Source: Marinobacter sp.
GTDB taxonomy: Bacteria > Pseudomonadota > Gammaproteobacteria > Pseudomonadales > Oleiphilaceae
Assembly (NCBI GenBank): GCA_018402255.1
Contig: JAGYIS010000009.1
Location: forward strand, 310,001 to 374,000
DNA length: 64,000 nucleotides
Direction: 5' to 3'
Below are positions 49,249-61,336 of this stretch, one piece after another. The notes beneath the pieces were generated by a model. It saw only the letters and a list, made by a program, of their open reading frames with translations, did no database searches and was not told the DNA's origin. The translations under genes and the position numbers were made by a program. Position 1 is the first letter of the stretch; each line of letters starts with the position of its first letter.

Positions 49249-51116
49249 GGGTCTTGCGGCGTCTGAAGCGTTGCACTTTCGGTCAGTGCAAAACGCTCCT
49301 CAATGGTCAGAAATGGATCGCCTTCGACTTCCTGCAGACTACCAAACAGACGGTCCGGATCGAATGACCAGGTACTGCACCGAGTCATCAGTTCTGTGCA
49401 GGCGAGCAGGGTGCCGGTTTCCCGCAGGAAGTACTTCATCCCGGTGTAGGTGTCGGCAAGCATGATGTCTCGTGATTTTGCGATATCGGTAGTCAGCAGG
49501 CTGCGGCCAATCATGCGGCCGGCCTTGTCACCATGACCGGTCACATCGAGGATGGTGATGGGTATGTCCAGTTGCGTGACTATCCGGTTGTCAGGTGCAA
49601 GTTGGTCCAGATACGCTTTACTGGGCGGGCGAATGGCGAGCACACCTAGATTGCTGTTGAGTGGCAAGGATTCGTGGTCGTCCCGGATAAATCCGCCGGA
49701 CTCATCGGAGCTGACAATAACCAGTGTGTTGTCGAGCACCCCTTCTTGCTCAAGGTCGACCAACAGACGCTCCAGAGATTGAGCCATCACTCTCATGGCA
49801 TTGCGACGCGGGGTTTGAGCTTGAGGAAGTGCCAAACTCGCGTCTTCTGATGCCAATTGCTGGGCAGCGAGTTCTTGCTCTGCCTGCTCGCCGATTTTGA
49901 ATGGGTGATGTGTGCCCACATTCAACGTTGTCACAAACCACGGCGCCTCCTCCTCATTCAGCTGGCGCAGGCGCTGTGTAATGTTGCTGAAAAACTCGGG
50001 GTCTGGCGGCCCCCATCCATCGGATTCCTTGCCCTCGATAAATATTTTCGCGCCGGTAACGTCGTCATAGCCGGCCTGTGACATAAACGCATCTTTGTTC
50101 ATGTATTCGATCGGGGCCGCCTGCCAGTATGCGGTGTGGTAGCCCTGATCCCGGAGTTTTTCGGGCAGGCAGTCGGGCGTGACTGAGCTGCTTGCAACCG
50201 ACTGCAGTTTTTCGGACGGTCTGCGCAGATCCGGGTAGCGACCGCACACCAGAGTGTAGGTTCCGCGATCAGTTTGTCGCTCCATGCTGAGCATGTTTTT
50301 GTAGATACGGAATCCGAACTCATCAAAGGTCGCCTCCAGGGTTTCCAGAGACACTGCCGGAGCAAGGTTATGGTAATTGCTGACGGAGGGCAGATAACCC
50401 CCAGATAGTCCCTCGATCAGAATCAGCAGCACGTTGGGCCGGGATGACGGAGTCTGATTGCTGACTTCCTGGTGAAAGAAGTTCGTCCGGTTTTTGAGTG
50501 GCTCACTGATTTCGGCGGTTTCATCGCCAATGGCGGTGCCTACCGGATTCAGGATGGCGCCCGGTATCTGTGCCAGGGTGCTGGCCACGACGTTGTTTGC
50601 GGGCGTGGTCAGGCTGGGAAACGATAACGAATAGGTGATGGTCACCAACACCGTTCCGGCAAGCAGCAGCGCCGGTCGACGCTTCGACACCGGTACCCAC
50701 CGACGGTGCAGTCGATGCAACAGCCACGCGAGAGCGAGGTAGCCGGGCAGGGTCAACAAATGCATGTTCAGCAGGCTACCGGTAATAAATGTGGTGTCCA
50801 TGCCTTTGCTGGCAAAGGCAAGCTTGAACAGCGTGCCATGGGTGCCAAGGTGCATGCCGGCAACGTAAAGTGCGAAGCCAAGCACTGTGATCAGTGCACC
50901 CCGCATAATTCCGCCAGACAGCTGAAGCAGAACCGCCAGTATGAATGCGCCGGCGATGTCGCCGCCGAGACTGCCCGGCAGGCTGGGGACCACGCCGCTC
51001 TGGGCGATCAGCAATCCCCGGACGATTAACAGCCAGACCAGCGCGAGAAAAAACGTCTGTGTGATACCGGCGAGAGAAAAAGCCCGGTTCCTTTCCATTG
51101 GTGTACCTGTATGCAT
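49245..51116 (-). CDS. LTA synthase-family (alkaline phosphatase superfamily) membrane enzyme
   Basis: About 617-623 residues. About five N-terminal TM segments to about residue 185, then an extracytoplasmic sulfatase-like domain: VLLILIEGLSGG (metal Glu), nucleophile Thr in MERQTDRGTYTLVCG, NVGTHHPFKIG, and VIVSSDESGGF where the family normally has an Asp-His pair. LtaS and OpgB transfer glycerol-phosphate; EptA-like relatives transfer phosphoethanolamine. The coupling to a GDPD makes glycerol-phosphate transfer the better guess. Start ATG 51116 or the M at codon 7 (MERNRAFS). Divergent from the PQQ fusion gene. Confidence 0.82.
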   Translation of the reverse strand: MHTGTPMERNRAFSLAGITQTFFLALVWLLIVRGLLIAQSGVVPSLPGSLGGDIAGAFILAVLLQLSGGIMRGALITVLGFALYVAGMHLGTHGTLFKLAFASKGMDTTFITGSLLNMHLLTLPGYLALAWLLHRLHRRWVPVSKRRPALLLAGTVLVTITYSLSFPSLTTPANNVVASTLAQIPGAILNPVGTAIGDETAEISEPLKNRTNFFHQEVSNQTPSSRPNVLLILIEGLSGGYLPSVSNYHNLAPAVSLETLEATFDEFGFRIYKNMLSMERQTDRGTYTLVCGRYPDLRRPSEKLQSVASSSVTPDCLPEKLRDQGYHTAYWQAAPIEYMNKDAFMSQAGYDDVTGAKIFIEGKESDGWGPPDPEFFSNITQRLRQLNEEEAPWFVTTLNVGTHHPFKIGEQAEQELAAQQLASEDASLALPQAQTPRRNAMRVMAQSLERLLVDLEQEGVLDNTLVIVSSDESGGFIRDDHESLPLNSNLGVLAIRPPSKAYLDQLAPDNRIVTQLDIPITILDVTGHGDKAGRMIGRSLLTTDIAKSRDIMLADTYTGMKYFLRETGTLLACTELMTRCSTWSFDPDRLFGSLQEVEGDPFLTIEERFALTESATLQTPQDP

Positions 51117-51248
51117 TGGTTAACTTATAGAGTATGAGGCAAAGTCGGGTAGCTTCAACCGCTGGTATCCGAATGAATATCCGACTAGATTGTCTCGAGG
51201 TTTAAGGAAATGCCCGGAATTTCATGGGGTTTGCAATGAGGAAACGGA

Positions 51249-53582
51249 ATGGAACGCAGTCTGTTAACGAAAAAACCTGTCCGGATCGTAATCGCCGGTG
51301 CGGTGGCTGTGCTGTGCGGCGCCTTCCTGGGCAGTCTGGTTCAGACTCAATTTAATCTGGCGGCGCTTTCTGGGCTGGGGGCATCGTTCAGTCTGGGCGA
51401 TCGGTTGTCGGCTATGGCAATGGATCTGCTGAGCTTTGCTCCGGTTTATGCCGGCTTGCTGACTGCTGCGCTGGTTCCTGGTTTTCTGGTGACCGCAGGT
51501 TTGTTGCGCCTGTTGGGGTTGCCTTGTCGTGAGTGTTGGTTCGCGTTCGGTTCCGCCATGGCCTTGTGGGCGACGCTGACCCTGGTCGACAGCCTGGCGC
51601 CAATGCCTACGTTGATTGCGGCAACACGTTCGGCGCCTGGCTTATGGGCCATGCTGGCGACAGCGGCGGTTGCGGGCTGGGTGTTCGCCCAGATCACCAA
51701 ACTAAGGTTCACGGGCGGCAGCGGTCGGATGTCGTTGGCCATTATGGTGTTAACGGGCGTTGCGGCCAGTCCGGAACCGGCCCTGGCGGAAGTACCTGGT
51801 CAGGCGGATTACGAAGTCGAGGTGGTAGCGCAGGGCCTCGATCACCCGTGGTCGATTGCTTTTTTGTCGGGTGGCGCGGCCCTGGTGACAGAGCGCGGTG
51901 GCGTGCTCAAGCATCTGTCACCGGATGGTGAGCAAACAGTGATCAGCGGGGTGCCGGCAGTGTTTGCCTCTGGCCAGGCGGGTCTGTTTGATGTGCTGGT
52001 GAGGCCGGTTGGCGATGACCCGGTTCGAGTCTTCCTGAGCTATGCCTGTGGTCAAAGTAGCGCCAATCATTTGTGTGTCGCCAGTGGTGATCTGACCGGA
52101 ACTGAGTTGACCGATGTGCGCGAGATCTTTCGGGCCAAACCCGCGAAATATGGCAATGCCCATTATGGCGGTCGAATGGCCTGGCTGGGCGATGGCAGCT
52201 TGTTGGTTACGCTGGGCGATGGCTTTGACTTCCGGGAGGAGGCGCAACGATTATCCAGCCACATCGGCACCATCGTGCGGTTGAACCCGGACGGCTCCGT
52301 GCCCAAGGATAATCCGTTTGTAAACCATGACGGAGCGCAGCCCGAAATATTCAGTCTTGGCCACCGCAACGTGCAAGGGGTTATCTACGATGGTCGGCAA
52401 GACCGCATCATCGCCCATGAACATGGCCCCCGCGGGGGTGACGAGATCAATCTGATTCGCGGTGGTGGTAATTATGGTTGGCCCCTGGCCTCGGATGGCG
52501 TGGACTACACCGGTGCCCTGGTCACGCCGTTCCGGCGTTATGAAGGAACCATCGCACCTTTGTGGTTCTGGACGCCGTCCATTGCGCCTTCGGGGATGGC
52601 CCTTTACCACGGCCACCAGTTTCCGCAGTGGCGTGGCAACTTGTTTGTGGGCGCGCTTGCGAACAAGAGCGTACACCGGATGGTTCTGGTGGACGGCAAG
52701 GTGGTTGCCACCGAACGGCTTTTTGACGAACTGGATGAGCGCATTCGCGATGTGCGGGAGGGCCCGGACGGCGCGCTCTATCTCCTGACGGACTCGCCGG
52801 AAGGCCGGCTGCTGCGGGTGGTGCCCCGTGAGCCTCCGCAGGTTGAGATCATGGCGCTGGAGCCCGAGGCCCTGGCCTGGGTGGGTGATCAGATTTTCCG
52901 AAATGAATGTGCGGCTCGGCATCAATGCCTGGTGCACTGGAACGAGGGCGAAGCGTTTCCCTCGTTAGGTATTGGTCACTTCATCTGGTATCCCGAGGGC
53001 CAAACCGGTCGATTTACCGAGAGTTTCCCGGCTCTGCTGGCATTCATGGTTGACCAGGGCGTTGAGTTGCCGGCCTGGTTAGACACTGCCCGTCACGAGG
53101 GTGCGCCCTGGCCGGACCGGGCTGCTTTTCTGCAGCAGGCCTCCGCATCTTCTCAGGTAGAAGCGTTGCGGGACCTGCTGTATTCCACTCGGGGGCTTCA
53201 GGTGCGCTTTATCCGGGAGCGAGCGGATCAATCCCTGGCGGCGGTGGTGGCGGCTGTGCCAGGGGCCAGCCAGGCGATCGTCAGGGAGCGCTTATGGCAG
53301 TTGGGGCAAACACCGGGCGGCGTTTATGCCTTGATGGATTATGTGAATTTCAAAGGCGAAGGGCTGGCGGACACCGAGCGGTACGAGGGCGAAGGCTGGG
53401 GTCTGCTCCAGGTGCTTGCGGGGATGGAGGAGGGCGACGCTTCGACCGTGCTGGATCGGTTTCGTGAATCGGCGGGCGAGGTGCTCTCCCGTCGTGCGCA
53501 GTTGGCTGAAAATCCGATCGAACGTGAGCGCTGGTTGCCTGGCTGGCTTCGACGTCTGGAAAGCTATCGGGAGCCGGAGTAA
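51249..53582 (+). CDS. Fusion: N-terminal membrane domain, PQQ-dependent aldose dehydrogenase, uncharacterised C-terminal domain
   Basis: 777 residues. Residues 1-180 hold about five hydrophobic segments. Residues 185-530 are a six-bladed soluble-type PQQ sugar dehydrogenase (Asd/GdhB type): GLDHPWSIAFL, the His in NAHYGGRMAW, LGDGFDFREEAQRL, GSVPKDNPFV, LGHRNVQG, EHGPRGGDEINL, WTPSIAPSGMALYHG and DERIRDVREGPDG. Residues 540-777 are a conserved-looking region with FRNECAA, WNEGEAFPSLGIGHFIWYP, NFKGEGL and ERWLPGWLRR; the spacing E to GIGH recalls T4-type lysozymes, but this is weak. The whole would be periplasm-facing. PQQ and Ca are expected cofactors. Confidence 0.8.
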   Translation: MERSLLTKKPVRIVIAGAVAVLCGAFLGSLVQTQFNLAALSGLGASFSLGDRLSAMAMDLLSFAPVYAGLLTAALVPGFLVTAGLLRLLGLPCRECWFAFGSAMALWATLTLVDSLAPMPTLIAATRSAPGLWAMLATAAVAGWVFAQITKLRFTGGSGRMSLAIMVLTGVAASPEPALAEVPGQADYEVEVVAQGLDHPWSIAFLSGGAALVTERGGVLKHLSPDGEQTVISGVPAVFASGQAGLFDVLVRPVGDDPVRVFLSYACGQSSANHLCVASGDLTGTELTDVREIFRAKPAKYGNAHYGGRMAWLGDGSLLVTLGDGFDFREEAQRLSSHIGTIVRLNPDGSVPKDNPFVNHDGAQPEIFSLGHRNVQGVIYDGRQDRIIAHEHGPRGGDEINLIRGGGNYGWPLASDGVDYTGALVTPFRRYEGTIAPLWFWTPSIAPSGMALYHGHQFPQWRGNLFVGALANKSVHRMVLVDGKVVATERLFDELDERIRDVREGPDGALYLLTDSPEGRLLRVVPREPPQVEIMALEPEALAWVGDQIFRNECAARHQCLVHWNEGEAFPSLGIGHFIWYPEGQTGRFTESFPALLAFMVDQGVELPAWLDTARHEGAPWPDRAAFLQQASASSQVEALRDLLYSTRGLQVRFIRERADQSLAAVVAAVPGASQAIVRERLWQLGQTPGGVYALMDYVNFKGEGLADTERYEGEGWGLLQVLAGMEEGDASTVLDRFRESAGEVLSRRAQLAENPIERERWLPGWLRRLESYREPE

Positions 53583-53616
53583 GTCTGGCAGGGCAGGCGA
53601 GACAGCCGCTGGAGCG

Positions 53617-54348
53617 TTAAGGCTCCAGGGGCTGCTGCTTTAACTCTAACTCTTTGCCAGCTTGTGCCACCAGCCACCAGACGTGGCTGTGCCAGTCGCC
53701 GAGCACGATCCGGCGTGCCGGCTTGCCGTTGGCCTCAAGCTCATGAATGGCAGGTCGATGGGTGTGGCCGTGGATCATCAACTGAACATCGTGGGCTTCC
53801 AGTTCCTTGACCACTTCCTCCGGGGTGACATCCATGATCGCCTCGGCCTTGCCCTGATTTTTCGCCATCGAGACTTCCCGTAACTGGCGAGCCATTTGCT
53901 GGCGGTCTTTCAGAGGGCGGGCCAGCATCATCTGTTGCATCTGCGGATTGCGCATGGCGTTGCGGAATCTCTGGTATTCGACATCGGCCGTGCACAGACT
54001 GTCGCCGTGAAGTAACAGGGCTGGTGTGCCGTGCAGATCGATCACCGTGGGGTCGTTGAGCAGGGTGGCGCCAGCACGCTGGCAGAAGTCGTCACCGATC
54101 AGAAAGTCCCGGTTGCCGTGCATCAGAAAGATGTCGGTGCCAGTGTTGCTGAGCCCTTTCAGGGCGCTGGCCACCTGCTCCTGAAGCGGGGTGCGTTCGT
54201 CGTCGCCAATCCACGCTTCAAAAAAATCCCCCAGGATGAACAGGCGTTCTGCTCCGGGCGCTTTTTCGTTCAGGAACGCCAGAAACGCGCCCGTGATGTC
54301 TGGGCGCGATTCCTCAAGATGAAGGTCTGAGATAAACAGCGTGGTCAC
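53617..54348 (-). CDS. lpxH: UDP-2,3-diacylglucosamine diphosphatase LpxH
   Basis: Lipid A pathway hydrolase producing lipid X, at the inner membrane surface. 243 residues, calcineurin-like fold: [53 protein letters not shown]. It overlaps ppiB by 4 bp, the pseudomonad arrangement. Confidence 0.95.
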   Translation of the reverse strand: MTTLFISDLHLEESRPDITGAFLAFLNEKAPGAERLFILGDFFEAWIGDDERTPLQEQVASALKGLSNTGTDIFLMHGNRDFLIGDDFCQRAGATLLNDPTVIDLHGTPALLLHGDSLCTADVEYQRFRNAMRNPQMQQMMLARPLKDRQQMARQLREVSMAKNQGKAEAIMDVTPEEVVKELEAHDVQLMIHGHTHRPAIHELEANGKPARRIVLGDWHSHVWWLVAQAGKELELKQQPLEP

Positions 54349-54845
54349 GCGTCCTCCAGAACCTCGGCTTTCTCGATAACAACGTCCTCAGCAGGGACGT
54401 CCTGATGGCCTGCCCGCATGGTAGTGCGCACGCCCCGGATTTTGTTAACCGTGTCCATGCCTTCGGCAATTTTACCAAACACGCAGTAACCCCAGCCTTC
54501 GGCGTTCTTTGCGGTGTGATCCAGAAAGCCGTTGTTTTCAACGTTGATGAAGAACTGAGCGGTCGCCGAATGCGGATCCATGGTGCGGGCCATGGCGACG
54601 GTGCCAACCATATTGCTCAGCCCGTTGTCGGCTTCGTTCTGAATCGGATCGCGGGTTTTGCGAGGGGTCATGCCCGGCTCGAAACCACCGCCCTGAACCA
54701 TGAAGTTGCTGATCACGCGGTGAAAAATCAGACCGTCATAGAAACCATCGCGAACGTACTGTTCGAAGTTCTTTGCGGTTTCTGGTGCTTTCTCGTAGTC
54801 CAGTTCCAGTTTGATATCACCGTGGTTGGTTTGCAGCAGAATCAT
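54345..54845 (-). CDS. ppiB: Peptidyl-prolyl cis-trans isomerase B (cyclophilin)
   Basis: 166-residue cytosolic cyclophilin without signal peptide: [48 protein letters not shown]. It is upstream of lpxH in one transcription unit and divergent from glnS. Confidence 0.95.
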   Translation of the reverse strand: MILLQTNHGDIKLELDYEKAPETAKNFEQYVRDGFYDGLIFHRVISNFMVQGGGFEPGMTPRKTRDPIQNEADNGLSNMVGTVAMARTMDPHSATAQFFINVENNGFLDHTAKNAEGWGYCVFGKIAEGMDTVNKIRGVRTTMRAGHQDVPAEDVVIEKAEVLEDA

Positions 54846-54938
54846 CAGGGCTTCCTGTAATGAAGGTTAGGTAGGTTTAAAGATTGTATTGTACGCAAGA
54901 GTTTCGTCCTGTGCATGAGTCCGGCAAGGATTTGTGAG

Positions 54939-54944
54939 TATAAT
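54939..54944 (+). promoter_or_regulatory. Candidate -10 box of glnS-cysS
   Basis: TATAAT 61 bp before the glnS ATG. No good -35 hexamer is seen at 17 bp, so this is only a -10 assignment. Confidence 0.45.
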
Positions 54945-55004
54945 AGGCGGTTTAAGGGAGCGCAGCTGTGCTTCCAGGTCCCATTCCCTGTTAACAGAGA
55001 TTGT

Positions 55005-56683
55005 ATGAGCGCCGAGTCGAAGAAAGCCCATAATTTTATTCAGAGCCTGATCGAGGACGCCATCACCAAAGGTGAGCATTCTGGCAAGGTTGTTACCCGT
55101 TTTCCGCCAGAGCCTAATGGCTACCTCCACGTCGGGCATGCCAAGTCTATCTGCCTGAACTTTGGCATCGCCGAGACCTTCGGTGGTGAGTGCAATCTTC
55201 GTTTTGACGACACCAACCCGGAAAAAGAGAGCCAGGAATACATCGACGCGATCAAACAGGATGTCGAGTGGCTGGGCTATAAGTGGGCCGATGAGGTGCT
55301 GTACGCCTCGGACTATTTTGATCAGATTTATGCCTTTGCCGAGGAGTTGATCGAGAATGGCAAGGCTTATGTGTGCGCTCTGAACGCCGAGCAGATGGCG
55401 GAGTACCGTGGCTCGCTGAAAGAGCCGGGCAAAAACAGCCCGTATCGTGATCGTCCGGTGGACGAAAGCCTGCGCCTGTTCCGGGACATGCGCGCGGGCA
55501 AGTACCAGAATGGTGAGCTGGTGCTGAGGGCAAAGATTGATATGGCCTCGCCGAACATCAATCTGCGCGACCCGATTCTGTACCGGATTCGCTATGCCGA
55601 CCACCACCAGACCGGTAACAAGTGGTGCATCTACCCGATGTACGACTTCACTCATCCGATTTCGGACGCGCTGGAAGGCATCACTCACTCTTTGTGCACA
55701 CTGGAATTTGAGGATCATCGGCCGTTGTACGATTGGGTGCTGGATAACATCACCATTCCGTGCCATCCGCGCCAGATCGAATTTGCCCGGCTTAACCTGA
55801 ATTACACCATCACCAGCAAGCGCAAGCTAAAGCGCCTGGTGGACGAGGCCGTGGTGGAAAGCTGGAACGATCCGCGCATGCCGACCATCTCCGGCATGCG
55901 CCGCCGTGGCTATACCCCGGAATCCATTCGCAGCTTCTGCGACATGATCGGGGTTAACAAGGCGGGCGGTACCGTCGATGTTGGCATGCTTGAGTATGCG
56001 ATTCGGGAAGACCTGAATGCCCGCGCGCCCAGAGCCATGTGTGTGATGCGCCCACTCAAAGTGACTCTGACCAACTACCCGGCTGATCAGACAGAAACTC
56101 TGACGCTGCCGGTGCATCCGCAAAATCCGGACATGGGTGAGCGGGCAGTGCCCTGGAGCCAGGTTCTTTATATCGATCGCGAAGATTTCGAAATGGAGCC
56201 GCCACGGAAATGGAAGCGGCTGGCCCCGGATCAGGCGGTGCGCCTGCGCGGCGGTTACGTGATGACCTGCAGGGAAGTGATTCGCGACGCCAGCGGCGAG
56301 ATTGTCGAGCTTAAATGCGAATACGATCCTGCCACGTTGGGTGTTAACCCGGAGGGCTACAAGCCCAATGGCGTTATTCACTGGGTATCCGCCGCTGACA
56401 GCGTTGAAACCGACATCAATCTGTACGATCGGCTGTTCAACCACGAATCGCCAGACAGCGATAAAGAGGGTGATCTGATGGATCACCTGAACCCGGAATC
56501 CCTGGTCGTCCTCAAAGGTGCCCGGGTTGAGAAAAGTCTGGCGCATCCCCGCACCGATCTGCCTTACCAGTTTGAGCGTGAAGGCTATTTCTTCTGTGAT
56601 CAGGAGTTGACGGCCAGTGCCGGCAAGCCCGTGTTCAACCGCACCGTCACCCTGAGAGATTCCTGGGCCAAGGGAGGCAAATA

Positions 56684-56684
<1 letters not shown>
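55005..56684 (+). CDS. glnS: Glutamine--tRNA ligase
   Basis: Class I synthetase for tRNA-Gln, 559 residues from ATG 55005 ([19 protein letters not shown]); the 30-codon extension in the ORF track is leader. HIGH motif in [22 protein letters not shown] region in [10 protein letters not shown], and [21 protein letters not shown]. Its stop overlaps the cysS ATG (TAATG). Confidence 0.97.
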
Positions 56685-58069
<1,385 letters not shown>

Positions 58070-58109
58070 GCCAGGAAATTCGCAGAAAGTCGCATTGTGC
58101 TGTCCGGGA

Positions 58110-58138
58110 ATGACCTTGTAGGGATTCTCACGTATAAT
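58110..58138 (+). promoter_or_regulatory. Promoter upstream of glcB
   Basis: ATGACC (58110-58115), 17-bp spacer, TATAAT (58133-58138). Gives a leader of about 75 nt before the glcB ATG. Confidence 0.6.
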
Positions 58139-58220
58139 GCGGCGCTCAAATTAAAGTGCCCCTGCGCTGAAAGGTGCGAAAAGGGGAGTCGGGAAACGTA
58201 ACCCATTGAGGCAGACAACG

Positions 58221-60392
58221 ATGACAGAACGCGTACAAATTGGCGGCATTCAGGTCGCGAAGAATCTGTATGATTTCGTAACCAACGAAGCGATCCCGGG
58301 CACCGGTATCGACGCAGATAAATTCTGGGCCGAGTTTGACAAGATTGTAAACGAGCTGGCTCCGCGCAATCGCGAGCTGCTTGCCAAGCGCGACGCCATT
58401 CAGGAAAAGCTGGACACCTGGAATCGTGACCATAAAGGTCAGAAGCTGGACATGGCCGAGTACAAGGCGTTCCTGAAAGAGACTGGCTATCTGGTTGACG
58501 AGCCCGGCGAGTTCAAAATTTCCACCTCCAATGTCGATCCGGAAATCGCCACCATGGCTGGCCCGCAGCTGGTTGTGCCGGTGATGAACGCCCGGTTTGC
58601 CCTGAACGCAGCAAATGCCCGCTGGGGCAGCCTGTACGACGCACTCTACGGTACAGACGCATTGTCTGAAGAGAACGGTGCCGAGAAGGGTCGTGGCTAC
58701 AATCCAGTCCGTGGCGCCAAGGTTATTGAGTGGGCCCGAAATCTGCTGGACAGCTCCGCGCCTCTGGCTGCTGGCAGCCACAAAGACGCCGCCAAGTATT
58801 ACGTTGACGGTGGCAAGCTGGCGGTCAAGTTGCAGAATGGCGATGTGACCGGCCTGAAAGACGAGTCGGGTTTTGTCGGTTTTGTCGGTGCAGCCAGCGA
58901 GCCCACCGGTTTGTTGCTGGTCAAGAACGGCATGCACTTTGAAATCCAGATCGATGCCAGCCATCCGATCGGCAAAGACGACGGCGCGCACGTGAAAGAC
59001 GTTTTGATGGAGTCGGCTCTGACCACCATCATGGACTGCGAAGATTCCGTCGCCGCCGTTGATGCAGAAGACAAGGTGCTGGCCTATAAGAACTGGCTGG
59101 GCCTGATGAAGAGCGATCTGGAAGAGTCGTTCGAGAAGGGTGGCAAGCAGATGACTCGCCGGATGAACCCTGACCGTGCCTACACCGCGGCAGACGGTGG
59201 CGAGCTGACCCTGAAGGGCCGCAGCCTGATGTTTGTGCGTAACGTGGGCCACCTGATGACCAACCCGGCTGTTCTGCTGCAAGATGGTAGCGAGATTCCG
59301 GAAGGTCTGATGGATGGTCTGGTAACCTCGCTGATCGCCATTCACGATCTGAAAGGCGGTGGTCAGTTGCAGAACAGCACCAAAGGTTCTGTCTACATTG
59401 TTAAGCCAAAGATGCACGGTCCGGAAGAAGTGGCGTTTACAAACGACTTCTTCGGCCGCGTTGAAGATGCTCTTGGCCTGCCGCGCTTTACCCTGAAAGT
59501 CGGCATTATGGATGAAGAGCGTCGTACCACGGTTAACCTGAAGGCCTGTATCCACGCAGCTAAAGAGCGTGCGGTCTTTATCAATACCGGCTTCCTGGAC
59601 CGTACCGGGGACGAAATGCACACCTCCATGGAGCTGGGCCCGTTCATCCGCAAAGGTCAGATGAAGCAGGCAGCCTGGATCAACTCCTACGAGCAGTGGA
59701 ACGTCGATATCGGACTGGAAACCGGCTTTTCCGGTGTTGCCCAGATCGGTAAAGGCATGTGGGCCATGCCGGATCTGATGGCCGGTATGCTTGAAGCCAA
59801 GATTGGTCATCCGAAATCCGGCGCCAACACCGCCTGGGTTCCGTCGCCAACCGCAGCTACCTTGCACGCCACCCACTATCATCAGGTGAACGTGTTTGAC
59901 GTCCAGAAAGAGCTGGCTAACCGTCAGCGCGCGGCTCTGGACGACATCCTGACTGTGCCGGTGATGGACGATCCGTCGTCACTGACCGCTGAAGACATCC
60001 AGCAAGAACTGGACAACAACGCCCAGGGTATCCTTGGCTACGTTGTGCGCTGGATTGATCAGGGCGTGGGTTGTTCCAAGGTTCCGGACATCAACGACGT
60101 TGGCCTGATGGAAGACCGCGCAACCCTGCGTATCTCGTCCCAGCTGCTGACCAACTGGCTGTATCACGGCATTTGCACCGAAGCGCAGATCATGGAAACC
60201 ATGAAGCGCATGGCGGCCGTTGTTGATCGCCAGAACGCCAGCGATCCGGCTTACCGCCCGATGGCTCCAGGCTTCGACGGCATCGCCTTCCAGGCGGCGC
60301 TGGACCTGGTTCTGAAAGGTCGTGAGCAGCCAAACGGCTACACCGAGCCGCTTCTGCACGCTTACCGCCTGAAGGCAAAAGCGAGCCAGTAA
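58221..60392 (+). CDS. glcB: Malate synthase G
   Basis: Condenses glyoxylate with acetyl-CoA. 723 residues, the large monomeric isoform. Start at ATG 58221 ([20 protein letters not shown]); the five upstream codons lack support. [48 protein letters not shown] and AGANTAW-type [11 protein letters not shown] motifs are present. Monocistronic, with promoter and terminator of its own. Confidence 0.96.
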   Translation: MTERVQIGGIQVAKNLYDFVTNEAIPGTGIDADKFWAEFDKIVNELAPRNRELLAKRDAIQEKLDTWNRDHKGQKLDMAEYKAFLKETGYLVDEPGEFKISTSNVDPEIATMAGPQLVVPVMNARFALNAANARWGSLYDALYGTDALSEENGAEKGRGYNPVRGAKVIEWARNLLDSSAPLAAGSHKDAAKYYVDGGKLAVKLQNGDVTGLKDESGFVGFVGAASEPTGLLLVKNGMHFEIQIDASHPIGKDDGAHVKDVLMESALTTIMDCEDSVAAVDAEDKVLAYKNWLGLMKSDLEESFEKGGKQMTRRMNPDRAYTAADGGELTLKGRSLMFVRNVGHLMTNPAVLLQDGSEIPEGLMDGLVTSLIAIHDLKGGGQLQNSTKGSVYIVKPKMHGPEEVAFTNDFFGRVEDALGLPRFTLKVGIMDEERRTTVNLKACIHAAKERAVFINTGFLDRTGDEMHTSMELGPFIRKGQMKQAAWINSYEQWNVDIGLETGFSGVAQIGKGMWAMPDLMAGMLEAKIGHPKSGANTAWVPSPTAATLHATHYHQVNVFDVQKELANRQRAALDDILTVPVMDDPSSLTAEDIQQELDNNAQGILGYVVRWIDQGVGCSKVPDINDVGLMEDRATLRISSQLLTNWLYHGICTEAQIMETMKRMAAVVDRQNASDPAYRPMAPGFDGIAFQAALDLVLKGREQPNGYTEPLLHAYRLKAKASQ

Positions 60393-60406
60393 GAAACTCT
60401 GCCAAT

Positions 60407-60436
60407 AAAAAACCCCGCTCCGGCGGGGTTTTTTTT
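60407..60436 (+). terminator. Rho-independent terminator after glcB
   Basis: AAAAAACCCCGCTCCGGCGGGGTTTTTTTT, strong stem with T8. Its A tract could also serve folD from the other side. Confidence 0.93.
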
Positions 60437-60437
60437 A

Positions 60438-60465
60438 GGGTCTGACCCCGAACGGGGGCAGACCC
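60438..60465. repeat. Minimal REP-like hairpin
   Basis: GGGTCTGACCCC-GAAC-GGGGGCAGACCC, arms with one mismatch and a GAAC loop, between the glcB terminator and the folD stop. Same family as the clusters at 1.7, 3.0 and 6.8 kb; the GAAC spacer also occurs near 6781. Confidence 0.8.
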
Positions 60466-60478
60466 GTTTGTTCACTTG

Positions 60479-61336
60479 TCAGACGCTGTGCAGCACATCC
60501 GCAGCGTAAAGGGTGTTCTCCAGCAGGGTGGCGATGGTCATGGGGCCTACGCCGCCAGGGACCGGGGTGATGTAGGCGGCGCGTTCGGCGGCGGCCTCGA
60601 AGTCCACATCGCCGCGCAGTTTGCCGTCGTCCATTCGGTTGATGCCCACATCAATCACGGTGGCGCCGGGTTTTACCCATTCGCCTTTGATGATGCCGGG
60701 TTTGCCAACGGCGGCAACCAGGATATCGGCTTCGCCCACAAACTTCTCGAGGTTGTCGGTAAAACGATGGCAGACAGTGATCGTGGCGCCTTTAAGCAGG
60801 AGCTCCATGCTCATGGGGCGGCCAACGATGTTGGAGGCGCCCACAATGACCGCGTGCTGGCCTTTATAGGGGGTGCCGATGGAGTCGAGCAGGGTAATCA
60901 CGCCAGCGGGCGTGCAGGGGCGCAGAGTGGGCTTGCGCTGCATCAGGCGGCCGATGTTGTAGGGGTGAAAGCCGTCAACGTCTTTGTCAGGCCGGATTTT
61001 TACCAGTATCGGATCTGCATCAAGGTGCGCTGGCAGGGGTAGCTGCACCAATATGCCGTCGATTGCGGGATTCTCGTTCAGTTCATCAATCAGCGTTTCC
61101 AGGGCTTGCTGAGATGTGTCTTCCGGCAGATCGTAAGACAGCGACAGGATGCCCGCCTCATCACAGGCTTTACGTTTATTGCCCACGTAGACGTGCGAAG
61201 CGGGGTCGTTGCCGACCAGAACAACCGCCAGGCCGGGTGCTCTCAGGCCCTTGTGTTTGCGGGTCTCAACGCCGGCAGCAACACGTTGCCGGACCTGGGC
61301 GGCGATTTCTTTTCCGTTAATCAGTTTGGCGCTCAT
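60479..61336 (-). CDS. folD: Bifunctional methylenetetrahydrofolate dehydrogenase/cyclohydrolase FolD
   Basis: 285 residues from ATG 61336 ([17 protein letters not shown]); the longer ORF-track start reads through the leader. [14 protein letters not shown] with the catalytic Lys, [14 protein letters not shown], and NADP motif [28 protein letters not shown]. Ends next to a REP-like hairpin. Confidence 0.96.
   Translation of the reverse strand: MSAKLINGKEIAAQVRQRVAAGVETRKHKGLRAPGLAVVLVGNDPASHVYVGNKRKACDEAGILSLSYDLPEDTSQQALETLIDELNENPAIDGILVQLPLPAHLDADPILVKIRPDKDVDGFHPYNIGRLMQRKPTLRPCTPAGVITLLDSIGTPYKGQHAVIVGASNIVGRPMSMELLLKGATITVCHRFTDNLEKFVGEADILVAAVGKPGIIKGEWVKPGATVIDVGINRMDDGKLRGDVDFEAAAERAAYITPVPGGVGPMTIATLLENTLYAADVLHSV

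Noticed and set aside
58146-59882. 578-aa minus-strand ORF
   Set aside because: Antisense to glcB and its leader; no family features.
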